Assembly: GCA_964036665.1 (NCBI GenBank)
Contig: OZ038528.1
Coordinates: 1,488,001 to 1,552,000 of the forward strand
Origin: Gordius sp. MW1
Taxonomy: Eukaryota > Nematomorpha > Gordioida > Gordea > Gordiidae
Length of the DNA stretch: 64,000 nt
Direction of reading: 5' to 3'
Shown here: positions 1 to 13,671 of the stretch, piece by piece
Numbering within the stretch: position 1 is the stretch's first letter
Layout: each line of letters begins with the position of its first letter
Notes under the pieces: generated by a model
Seen by the model: the letters and a program-made list of their open reading frames with translations, nothing else
Databases searched by the model: none
What the model was told of the DNA's origin: nothing
Program-made: the position numbers and the translations under genes

Positions 1-14
1 CACAGACGGACACG

Positions 15-181
15 CATGGGCCTAGCCAAGGGGGGGGGGCAGGAAGTGGCGGCTACCCCCCTTTAGATCCAATTTGTTGAAATTTATTAAAGTATTTGCC
101 AAAAATCTAAAAAAAAATCCGTTTTGCCCCTCCCTAAATCATTATTGTTCCCCTCAGATCCCAATGTTGGCTACGCCCATG
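15..181. mobile_element. MITE of the CATGGGCGTAGCCA family, copy 1
   Basis: Starts CATGGGCCTAGCCAAGG and ends GGCTACGCCCATG, so the two ends are inverted copies. Inside the left end is a run of G and near the right end a pyrimidine-rich block. About fourteen similar copies or fragments occur in this window. No coding capacity is visible, so it is read as a non-autonomous DNA element. Confidence 0.75.
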
Positions 182-3380
<3,199 letters not shown>

Positions 3381-4415
3381 CTGCAAAATACAAAAAAATA
3401 TTAAAAATTTAATTTTTTCAAATTTTTCACATTATCTTAAAATATTTTTTAAGCACTAATAGAGGCTTATTTCCAAATAAATGTGTATGATACATGCAAA
3501 CAATATTAGATTAATGAGCTGGCATAGAGCCATGAATTGAAATTGTATTGGATTTAATCATGACAACAATTATTAGAAATAATAAAATTGTGTTTAGCCC
3601 CCCTCCCCAACTGCTATTATTTTCATTTTAAAGAGATATAAAATAACTTTAAAAATCTTATATTATTAATATAATAAATTTGTTTTTTTCAATTTTAGGG
3701 CAAAATTAAAGAATAATATACCTTCTGGGAATATATTTCATCTTTTCAAGATATAAATCCTTTTACGAAAAAAACAATCAAAATTAAAGCCGAAAAACGA
3801 AAAGTGAGGAGAAAAGTGGTGTAAATTTTAAATCTGGGGAAAACCAATCGATAAATGTGTAATTTTTGTATGCTAGGAATGCGCTAGGCGACTCAAAAAT
3901 TTACTATTGGTCAGCACTATGGTCACGTTATCAAAATGTCCATCGGACAAAAAATCAATATATGAAATTTAAAATCAATTTTATTTTCAAAAATCAAATA
4001 TTAAGTAAAACGTTGTAAAAGTAATTAAAAACCAATCTTTTGATATATTGTAAAAGAAGCAAACATAATGTTTTTTTAAATTAAAAATTTTCCCCCTTTC
4101 AAATTAATAAAGCATCCAAACGAAATTACTTAAAAAATAGACTCAAAATGTATTTATAACATTATTAAATGTAAGTCTTAAAAAAACTTAATTTGCAATT
4201 TTAAAACAAATTTTAATTTTGAATCAGCATAAACGCGATACCTAAAAATGTTTAATAAAATCGCTCTTAAAATTAGTGTAACATTTCAATTAAAATTTAC
4301 TTGAAGCTCTAATAAGCGAATTTAAATTAATTTTAATTCAAAAAAAAAATAGTTTTTTTTAAAATTAAATTTCTGTTTTTATAGCCCCCGTCCCTAAAAA
4401 AAACTGTAAAACGTG
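3381..4415. other. Gene-poor AT-rich stretch with a fragment of repeat D
   Basis: No exon recognised. About 3478-3565 matches part of repeat D (compare 24030-24100 and reverse 55010-55095), including the block around GCATAGAGCCATG. It may be 5' intron sequence of the KLC gene. Confidence 0.45.
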
Positions 4416-4694
4416 CTAATTGCCTTCGATTAAATGGGACAACGCGCAGCTTATATCTTCTAATAGGTACCAGGTTGCGAAAAACGTATGGTTACATATA
4501 TGAAAATTTAGCGCTATGCCACAATTAACTAAAAGCAAGTCGACCCATTTAAATTTGGTGCCATCTGTAAAACGTTTAATTTTACATAAATTCTCGTAAA
4601 AATCAATTTTAAGAAGAAATTTAATTAAAAAATTCCGAAATAAAAGCTGTTTAAAGGCGGTGCGCTTGTGCCAGAGTTTGAAAAATATAACCAT
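4416..4694 (-). CDS. Unassigned open reading frame, 92 codons
   Basis: An uninterrupted minus-strand frame in a region where stops are frequent. It contains FKLWHKRTAFKQLL, RFTDGTKFKWVDLL and NHTFFATWYLLEDI and ends in a stop. Codon choice is less AT-biased than the flanks, so it could be a real last exon, but no family is recognised and no convincing acceptor was found upstream. Low confidence. Confidence 0.25.
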   Translation of the reverse strand: MVIFFKLWHKRTAFKQLLFRNFLIKFLLKIDFYENLCKIKRFTDGTKFKWVDLLLVNCGIALNFHICNHTFFATWYLLEDISCALSHLIEGN

Positions 4695-6930
4695 AACCCT
4701 AACTAAGTGTCAAGATTTGCATTATTAAAGGGGAGGGGGGAGGGCAAAAAGAAAAAAAAATTTATATTATAAAATTTTCATAAAAAATTACTTAAAAATT
4801 AGATGTATATGTCTTATAATTAAAAAAAGGCTCCATCTTCTACAAAAATTACCAACTTCGCCCAAGAAATCAACTTGAGAATAGAGAAGAATTTGTTATA
4901 AATACACGAAATTCTATAAATCGTTAATCCTTGCAACAAAAAATATGTGTGTGTGTATAAAATTTTAAAACGAATTTAATGAAAAGTATTAATAAGTTCG
5001 AAGACCCCTTTTCTTTTTTTCTTCACGCATTTTGAGCAATTATTTTATAAAGTTAAACATATCAAAAAGCACAACCTTCTCATGGTTCAAGAAAGGCCAT
5101 CTAGCAAAATTCAACCCTAAGCCCCCCCCCCTAGTCGGAGTTATAATTAAAAATGACCTTTCAAGCAATTATAAAACCATGTTCAGCTACGACGCCATTT
5201 ACATTTTATATACATGAAAAAGGTGAGTTTATTTTAATGCTTCTAATATATAAAAATTAAAATTATAACCTGTTCAGGCAATTTATAGGAAAAATGTAAT
5301 TTAAACTCGAAATTGCAGATAAGAGTTTTAAAAGTGCATACATATGTATGAAAGCTTAGCAATTAAATAGCCTGTGTAAAGCAAAATTTATAAAGGAAGA
5401 GGGGGGAGGGGTGATGTGTAAATATCTAAGGATTATATTTTTATAAATAGGTCAAGTATACAACATTTCTTAAAAATAAGATTATTCCTATAACAAAATT
5501 CAAATGAAAATTAAAAACAGAAAAGAGATAAAAAGTGAAACAAAACTTACCAAACGATTTATTAGATTAAACTCTTGATGACTAAATTTTTGGTTTTTAT
5601 GAAAAATATAAAGATGATATGGATTTAATTTGCATTTAAAATATTATTCATCAAAAAAGTACATATAAATTTACTTATATGTTTTATATTAAAAATATGG
5701 AATTTAATGAATTCCTATATGCATTGTGTAAATAATGAACAAAAATAGGAATTTTAAAAGAGACTACAATGGCATACAATAGTAGTGAATGAGTATTACT
5801 ATCGATAAGTCCTGTAGAATTTTGAATAAAAGGCTTTAGGGCAAGATGACATTTTGCGCTTAAATAAAATTAGGTCTATTTGGAAAGAAGAAATGAGCTT
5901 GGAAATGAATATATATTAAAATGCTAATGTATAAATATATATTATAGATTATTGGAAATTTGAGTGATGCTTTAAAGAGGGGTAGGGGTCGGGTGAGTGA
6001 GCGTTAGATAAGGACAGTGATGATATCAAGGGCTGGACAATTATTGGAAAATATTGATTGGTTATTGCTTTTAATCTTAATCTCCTTTTAGTCTTCCTTG
6101 TAAAGTCACCAAATAAAAACACATTGAATGTCACATATATAAAGATCAATGGCAAGCAAATAACCCAGGTGTATTGCAATTATCCAATAGAATAATTAAT
6201 TTAAAAAATCAATATTTAGAGTTAATAATTTTAGGTAAAAAACTAGTTATTTAGATTAGGGTAACACTTGTCAAAGTAATAAAACAAAATAGCATTGTTC
6301 TTGATTGGTTTAATAGCAATTGTGTTGCCAATATTTTTTTAAAACTTGTATTTGGTAACAAACATTCCCACAATAGGTTTTCAAATAATAAATGTAAGGT
6401 AAATTGCAATTCAAAACTTATGTGTTGTTTAAATAGATTGAATTGATTTATAGAAAAATTAAACTTATAAATATATATTCAATGTGGGATATAGAATCTA
6501 AGAGCTAAACACTATTAAAGGTAAAAATCATTCTATAAAACATTTTTTATAACAGACGTAAGTTGTAAACAAAATATTAAAAATAATATAAAAAAATAAG
6601 TAATTCGAGTGTTATATTTTATTACATATCATAGGATTTTTCTTATAAATCTAATATTTAATATTATAAAATGATTTACCTTTACCTGGAGACGATACGC
6701 CTATCGAATATTGGGAGAATATTTGGCCACAAGGAACACAATTAAGCATGGCCAACTTAAAAATTTACAATTTTAGAGGGATTGTAATATCCTATATTAA
6801 AAATTAAGAGTATTAAATTGTATTTTATACATAATTTATTGTTTCATGTCCTTGAAAAAAGAAGTAAATATTATGATCTATTAAACAGAATGATTATAAT
6901 CGATTAATTTCATTTGCTTCTTTATTATGC
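4695..6930. other. AT-rich intergenic stretch
   Basis: Only short ORFs of unlikely composition (for example 5949-6179 minus). Contains G tracts near 4731-4745 and 5400-5412 and many A/T homopolymers. Nothing further supported. Confidence 0.4.
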
Positions 6931-7512
6931 ACTAGCTGACCCGGTTAACGTTGTTTTGCTATATGCATTATTTCTAGAAAATACTATAAGGGTATGGGTT
7001 GGTTTTGAATAATAAAATAATTAATTGAAGGATGGATAATTATTAAAAATAAGCTTCTAAGATCGACCACGTGATTATGGCGAAAATTGCATAATTTAAA
7101 TTTTATTTTTTAATTTAAATACTTTGTTAAACCCCAATAATTTTGACCGTACACTGTAACATTTTTATTTTACCTTTAAATATCTAATTCGAGAAAACTT
7201 CAGCCTTGTATGTATGACGTCATTATTGTATGTATATGATGCTATAAATGAAACTGGCCGGAAAATGTCCGATATTTTTAAAACGAAAAGGTATTTTAAA
7301 AATCTCTATTTTACCCCTGGCCGCCCTGGGAACCTAGGGGTAAAGTTTCGCGCGAATCGGGTCAAAAGTTCTAGAATTTAGCCCTTTTTAAAACTAAAAG
7401 GAACTTTAGGATTCTGCAAAAGCTATTTTACACCTGGCGGGAACCTACGGGTAAAGTTTCACGCGAATCGGGCCGGTTGTTTCAGAATTTAGCCCTTACA
7501 TACATACACTTT
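6931..7512. repeat. Dispersed TE tail with internal duplication
   Basis: Begins ACTAGCTGACCCGGTTAACG and ends with CATACATACACTTTACTTTA before a TATATATATAG run. The block GGGAACCTAGGGGTAAAGTTT with CGCGAATCGGG (about 7325-7390) is repeated at about 7440-7500. Sequences of this form are common as tails of non-LTR or other mobile elements in invertebrates; the class is not certain. Confidence 0.5.
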
Positions 7513-7528
7513 ACTTTATATATATAGA

Positions 7529-7744
7529 TTAGGTCCCACAGTCGTTAGGTTTGCTTTTCGAATAGATTTCTTCCAATTTGATCGAGTAAGTGCCATGTCC
7601 TGATTCTTTACGTGGTAAAGTATCTGAAACTATCTTGATTTTGGAGTTGTATTTTACAGCCGGCTTCCAACTCGAAGCTAGCCCTCCACTTTTTGCACAC
7701 AGAATTGGGACCGTCGTGGTAGGGTTTGTCCATAATTTCCGCAA
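7529..7744 (-). CDS. Unassigned ORF
   Basis: A 71-codon frame reading through SGGLASSWKPAVKYNSKIKI and GTYSIKLEEIYSKS to a stop. Composition is richer in G+C than the surroundings, which suggests coding descent, but a second frame on the same strand (DKPYHDGPNSVCKKWRAS) is also open over half of it. I cannot choose between them or name a family. It lies immediately next to the TE tail, so it may be TE-derived. Confidence 0.25.
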   Translation of the reverse strand: MRKLWTNPTTTVPILCAKSGGLASSWKPAVKYNSKIKIVSDTLPRKESGHGTYSIKLEEIYSKSKPNDCGT

Positions 7745-7914
7745 ATATACAAAATTACTCTATTTAGCAGGATCAAAATAATAACCTACTGCAAACAAGG
7801 CAATTTGTAATGATTACAGTTCTCACCTTACCTAGTTAAAAAATGTTATAAATTTGACACCAAGAGGGTTTTTGTTTGCAAAAATACGTAGGGTTATAGA
7901 TCAATAAAATTTAA

Positions 7915-8142
7915 TCAAGCAACGTGCCAATCGGCAGGCCCGTATTGGAGGAAGTTAACATTCTTACAGCAGACGCATGTGCATCTATCTCTCCCACGGC
8001 ACTTTCCCTCACTTATCTCTTTTACCCAACCCCCATGATTTGTACACACGCAATAGCATTGGGGAATTACAATATTTATGCTGATGCGGGATGATAAATG
8101 GAATAATTTTATAAGCACATTAAGGCTTTTCCCCATTACCAT
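7915..8142 (-). CDS. Small cysteine-rich ORF
   Basis: The C-terminal half has cysteines spaced C-x-C-x-C, then after 15 residues C-x5-C-x-C-x-C-C (around CRGRDRCTCVCC). It could be the last exon of a secreted disulfide-rich protein. No signal peptide or acceptor is certain, and the N-terminal part looks like non-coding sequence. Function not inferred. Confidence 0.25.
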   Translation of the reverse strand: MVMGKSLNVLIKLFHLSSRISINIVIPQCYCVCTNHGGWVKEISEGKCRGRDRCTCVCCKNVNFLQYGPADWHVA

Positions 8143-9024
8143 CTATGTGATTTTTTCGTTTGATGTATGTCCTCGCCACATACGTTAAACCCAGATATGA
8201 TATACTTGCACCATCTGTGCTCGGTACTAGCACAAGTCAGATATAACAATCATAAAATATAAGGGATTCTGCGTTTTCGAGATTGTGCACCCAAGCATTA
8301 GTAATGCAGAAAATCTGAGAAAAATTTAGCTTCGTTTCGAAAAACCGAGACGAGAGAAAAATTGAGGCGAGGTTGTAAATGTATTCGTTATAAAATTAAT
8401 ATCTACATTTATTGAACAAAAATCTTCTTGTTATATTCCAATATAAATGCCACTTTTATTGGTGTTTTTAGAACGTTATATGTGCAACTACTTATCTTAT
8501 ATATAAAAATGAAACTATGTTTTCATATCTTTAAAAAGGAATATATAAGATATGAATAAAAATGATTTGAAGGAAGGGGGAATTATCATTGCAAGAATTG
8601 GGGGAAATATTGGTCCCTAAAGTGATAAACCTTGTTCCCCCCCAAAAGGGGGGGCTCACCATTTAATTCTTTCTTTAGGTCCTTTATGTATTTTATTTAT
8701 CTCCAAGAATAAATTTATTAATGAATAAAATCACGCAACTCTCGAGTATGTAAAAATCAAAGATCCGTATTGATAGAAATAACAAATACGTATAAGCGCG
8801 TCGGGGGGGGGATAACATACGCGTACTAGAAATTAAATGTAAAGGAATAAAGTTCTATGTATATATTCAGTACACAGATGTTACAATCAATTAACCTTTT
8901 GTGTCAGGGGGCATGGGGGAAAGAAAAAGTAACATACGTACCACGTATAGTGAGCGGCGGCGTTTCTTTTTATAAAAGAACAGGGGGGGGGGAAGATATC
9001 CTCGTATCTCCGGATACGATACTA
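8143..9024. other. Intergenic sequence with G/C tracts
   Basis: No gene recognised. Holds C/G homopolymer runs near 8635-8655, 8803-8811 and 8982-8991, and an isolated GT microsatellite at 9025-9040. Confidence 0.4.
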
Positions 9025-9059
9025 TGTGTGTGTGTGTGTGTATATATATGCCGCCACCA

Positions 9060-9172
9060 ATTTTCGAAAACTACCAGACCGATTTGGCTCAAAATTTCGA
9101 AGTTTGTTCCTGACACTCCGGAGCATGTTTTAAGATTTGTTTGAGCCAAATCGGTCCAGTAGTTTTCGAGTA
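9060..9172. repeat. Imperfect palindrome, TE-type hairpin
   Basis: The left arm TTCGAAAACTACCAGACCGA (from 9063) and the right arm TCGGTCCAGTAGTTTTCGAG (to 9170) are inverted copies of about 30 bp separated by about 45 bp. Such 'GGTCCAGTAGTTTTCGAG' motifs recur in invertebrate mobile elements. No coding. Confidence 0.6.
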
Positions 9173-9370
9173 TTCGTACGCGTTGCACTGTATACGGAAA
9201 TAGAACAATAGAAGTAGAACATATAGATATCAAACTTTATTTTTACTTCAATAATGCTTTATCATCATATATGCCCTAAAATTCCAACATAATTTAATAC
9301 ACCCGGGTAAATGGCAAAACAACGTTTGACGGGTTCATCTAGTTATGAATAATGCTAAAAAGTCTCTTCT

Positions 9371-9530
9371 CATGGGCGTAGCCAGGTTTTGGATTAGGGG
9401 GGGGGTGCCAAACGTTTAAAAGTTCAATTAGGGGGTGGGGCAAAACGTAAATTTTTTTAATTTTTGAGGGTTTTTGCATTGAAAACATTTTTTTGTCATT
9501 TAGGAGCCCCCCCCCCTGGCTACGCCCATG
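9371..9530. mobile_element. CATGGGCGTAGCCA MITE, 'ggttttggatta' subtype
   Basis: Perfect CATGGGCGTAGCCAGG left end and CTGGCTACGCCCATG right end with a G tract and a C tract next to them. Subtype body contains GGTTTTGGATTAGG and CAAAACG. The same subtype occurs at 28266, 41813 and 63111. Confidence 0.85.
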
Positions 9531-9816
9531 AGATTATAACAATATATTAAACATGCTATACATTTTTTGATGACGGTAATATCAGAGGGCTCAAATTATC
9601 TATATAAAGGCATTACTATTTTTGTCAATGCTAAGGGTTTCACCTAGTTCCAATATATAAATGACATGTTTATGAAGGGTTTATTTTCGCTATTTTGTTT
9701 TTTAAGATATTTTTATATTTATATTATAATTCAAATAAGTTAGGGGAAACATTTAGATAGTATAAATTCTTTTAAAAAAGAGATTTCGTCGAAGTGAGAT
9801 TCTCATAATGGCATCC

Positions 9817-9860
9817 ATGGGCGCAGCCAAGGGGGAGGGAGTGGGGGCGGTTGTCCCCCG
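9817..9860. mobile_element. Left-end fragment of the CATGGGCGTAGCCA MITE
   Basis: CATGGGCGCAGCCAAGGGGG followed by G-rich sequence; no matching right end follows. Confidence 0.5.
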
Positions 9861-11851
9861 AGACGAGAATTTGCTTTCGAGATCGAAACACTAGAGCGAC
9901 TTATGTTATATAGGTTTTTACAATGCTACACACCAACAAGATTTATTATTCTTAAAATAGCCCCGTTAGACAGACAAATATTTGTTTAAACTTATACTTT
10001 TGTTAATCAAAAATAATTGTAACGTGAGCACTATTATATTAAAGTATTTTTTTAAGTTTTTGTTTTTCCACGTTAAGCAAGTATTGTGGGTGTAAAATGC
10101 TAGCTGTGGTGTTCCACCCTTTCTTTTATTCATAATTTTATTTAACGTTTTTTTATTATTACCCCTTGTACTCCTCCCGGTTGTTATCCACAAATTATAT
10201 TCATTCACCCCCCACACATACGATCAATTTTACTTTACGCGTAGTTAGAATGACTGATGAGTCACGATTGTTAATATCTCTACGATATAAATAGATTGAT
10301 ATTATCTCTCTCTACGATATAAATAGATCGTTTATTTTATTACCATCTTATCGGGTTTTAAAGGCTTACCTCGCTATTAATAATTATTCTTTTTTCGCGT
10401 AGTAGAAAAAATTAGAGGAAGAAAATGTAACGTTAATAAAACAAAAAAAAATTAATAACATCGCGCGCGAATATAGAAATAAATAATGGGTACAATATTA
10501 CAAAAAACTTTAATATATTCTTTTAATCCATATTATGGAGAGTATATTATTCTAGCTTAAAATATTATTAACTGAGACCTTTTAATTAATTAAATCTTGC
10601 CAACTTCAACATAAATTTACTTTAAATCAAAATTTAACAATATTTGCATAAACTCTAATTGCGAACATGAACCTAATGTAAAATTCTGCAATAGCATAGA
10701 GTCAATATCTTTTTAATATGTAGCAGACAGTTATATAAAATGTAATATTGATTATGATATTATTATATTCATTTAAAACAACATCATTTCTATATTAAAT
10801 TTTAAAAAAATTGAATTTCTTAATAGAAGGACAATCTTGCCAGCACAAACAAATTAAAAATGAGCAACAATTACGGATATGAATTAGCCAGTTATGGATA
10901 ACATACGGTTTGAATGGCACCCGGTCAAAGTAGCAGAAAAATAGCAGCCAAATTGGTCAGATATCGTGAGGATTCATCAAGATTGTTAGGGATAGGGGGT
11001 TAGGGTTAGTAATACATCAAAAATTCCCTCCCCATTTGAGATTTAATTCTAATATCTTGATTATCTAAAAAAATATTTTTCAATTTTTTCATCATTCTGC
11101 TACTTTGACGGGTACTCGGTTTGAATACCAGCTCAGCAAGATTAGAAATTTCATTATAAATACAATACTTTTACAAAAATAATAGTTAAACATGAAAAAC
11201 CTTTTTTAGCACACCTTTATTTTCGGTCATGATAATGTGATATGAAAGAAGAAATATTTTGAGTCAATAAATTACTTGAATACTATGTATATAAATCTAC
11301 AATGATTCTAAATAAAAGAAAGCAACGTTTTTTATAATGTGTGAACGTGAAGTAGTAGGAATGAATCTTGATATCTTCTAACGCATCAATGGATTATAAT
11401 ATCGTTTTGGCATTAGCTAATATAATGAATATACAAAAATACTTGGCTTGTTTTTTCGTTTCATAACTCACCACTTCTTATTCAATGAAGATTTAAGCAT
11501 GCAAACAAAAAAAACAATATATATTATATAATTGGCATATAATTTAAATTTGAAATTAAAATATTTTTAAAATTTATCCCAAAAATGCTAAATTTAAATT
11601 TTATTGAAAAAATAACTTGTATAAATTTTTTCTCCTTATATTAATAAAATTCCAAAAACTTTAAGCCATTTCAACAATTTCTAGGAATATGAAGTCCCTC
11701 AGAAATACGAGTTTTTATAATCATATTAGCCACATAATATTTTACAATAAAAAATTAATATATATGGAGGTAAGAAAGCCTTAAATAAATAAATAAATAA
11801 ATAAAATTTAGTATAATTAAAGCAATAAAAATTGTATTTCTAAATAATGCC
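9861..11851. other. Gene-poor stretch
   Basis: AT-rich, no recognised exon. A short tandem duplication around CTCTACGATATAAATAGAT lies at 10275-10330. A minus ORF at 9966-10217 has no recognisable content. An (AAAT)n run is at 11785-11805. Confidence 0.4.
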
Positions 11852-13232
11852 TTACTTGTGGGCTAATTCTGGTTTTGCCCATTGCTTATGCTTATCCGTG
11901 AGTGGTACATACATGACACCCATTAAACTTTTTTCAGTAACTTTACCATTGGCATCTTTATCGTATTGCATCATTTCTTGATTACCCCACGATACATCAA
12001 CGGGGCACACAAGACGGCCACCATTAGCTAGTTGCTGAATGAGCTGAAAAATGAAATTAAAAAATAAGGACACAAATCAAAATGTATGCAAAAAAAAAAC
12101 GTGGCACTTTAATTTGAAATGCATTGATCTGTAGAGAATAGTTATAAGTTATCAAGGAGAAAATGTTTTATAGAAAACAAATTTTGGAGATATGTGTTAG
12201 TGTGGCTTTTTAGTCATGGGCATAGCAAATTTTAGTTTATAGAGGGGGGGGGGTGGTTAAACAATAATTATATCCATAAATACAGTGCTCACTGTCAAAG
12301 CTACATCCTTACAAAACAATATGCAAGTTAATGGTTATTTTAAACTCATATAAAATAATTAAACCCAATAAAAATTAATGTGTTGTATAAAATATTTTAA
12401 AAATTCAATTTCGAACTATGTTTTAAGTATACTATTTCTGGTTTTGCTGGAGCTGCAGCCCCAACATGAATTGCATGATATGGTGCATATTGCTCATAAC
12501 CTTTACGCCCATCACCCTCTAAAAAGTTAACAATATTCATTTCAATATTAACATACCACAGTAAATAAAGCATTTATAATTATAAGATTAAATGTTGAAA
12601 TATATCCTATGTGAATAATTTATAATAGTATGTATTACCATTATCTTACCAATTAATATTACAATATCTTTTTCTAAAAGATCTCCATGGTGTTTTTTAA
12701 TATTTATTTTAGATTGCTCTACAAGGCTACCCATATGCTCAATACCAACAGCTTTCCCATTTGGAGAAACCTTAATTATTAAATTTAAATCTTAACCCAT
12801 AGTTCTACCATAAGGCCCATACAAGCTGTTAAGTAGCCACTTCCAGAGCCTATATCTAAAGCTCTATTGCCAGGTTTAAGGTGATCTTTCATAAGTTCCA
12901 ATGCAGCAGCATGCTTACCAGTAGGATAAATAAAATTGTAAGGCATATAATACCATATGGGGCGCACTGATAGTAACATTATACCCAATCGATTGCGGTG
13001 AATCCATATAAGGTGATTGGGAAACGAAATCTCCACGATCTACTTTGCTCATTACATCCTTTACAAAATCACTTTTGATAACCCCATTATCTAAGAAATT
13101 TTGGCTCATTGAATAAATAAAATTACTTCGTAGCGCATTAACCAATTCTTGATTAGTTTTTCCATGCGATCTCCAAGCCATCCCAACCAATTTGGCCCAA
13201 CACATAAAGGCTAAAACCCAGATGTTTTTCAT
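11852..13232 (-). CDS. PCMT1: Protein-L-isoaspartate O-methyltransferase
   Basis: SAM-dependent repair enzyme that methylates isoaspartyl residues in aged proteins. Six exons: 13127-13232, 12954-13090, 12809-12913, 12650-12770, 12433-12518 and 11852-12043 give 248 residues. Visible family motifs are [20 protein letters not shown], the SAM-binding loop [21 protein letters not shown] with [10 protein letters not shown], then NGGRLVCPV and [12 protein letters not shown]. Three introns are only 36, 40 and 38 bp. The 36-bp one is in frame without a stop, and removing it restores the family spacing RNNGVIKSD. The usual family start MAWRS is residue 18. An upstream in-frame ATG adds a hydrophobic leader ([17 protein letters not shown]), like the membrane-proximal N-terminus of some vertebrate isoforms, so the true start is open. 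Confidence 0.95.
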
Positions 13233-13671
13233 GTAAAATTTAAAATAAAAATTTATTAAACGCATTTAATTTGCTACGCATATACACACAAATAATATAT
13301 TATATATATAAATAAACATACATATATTTTCTAAATATATATCTTTATAATCTTATATTAAAATAAGGCAAAATTTGGGAAATCTCCTACGCTTGAATAT
13401 GTGGTAACTTTATTTGTTTTGACTGTTTTTTAGTGCTGTAAACATTGGTAAAAAAATCGAACGCGTTCGCGTTCAGCGTTCATTGACAAAAATCGAACGC
13501 GTTCACGTTCACGTTCGTTTAAAAAAAAAGGAACGCGTTCACGAACGTTCAAAATTTTATGATAAATTTTTTTAAAATTTAATTTAATATAAATTAATGT
13601 CTTATATTTTTTAATACAATAAATAGCCATGATAAAAAATGATAGTTTTATTACGACAATATTATTATAAA

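Noticed and set aside
10250..10290. CTGATGAGTCACG resembles a hammerhead ribozyme core
   Set aside because: No GAAA box and no matching stems follow within a plausible distance.
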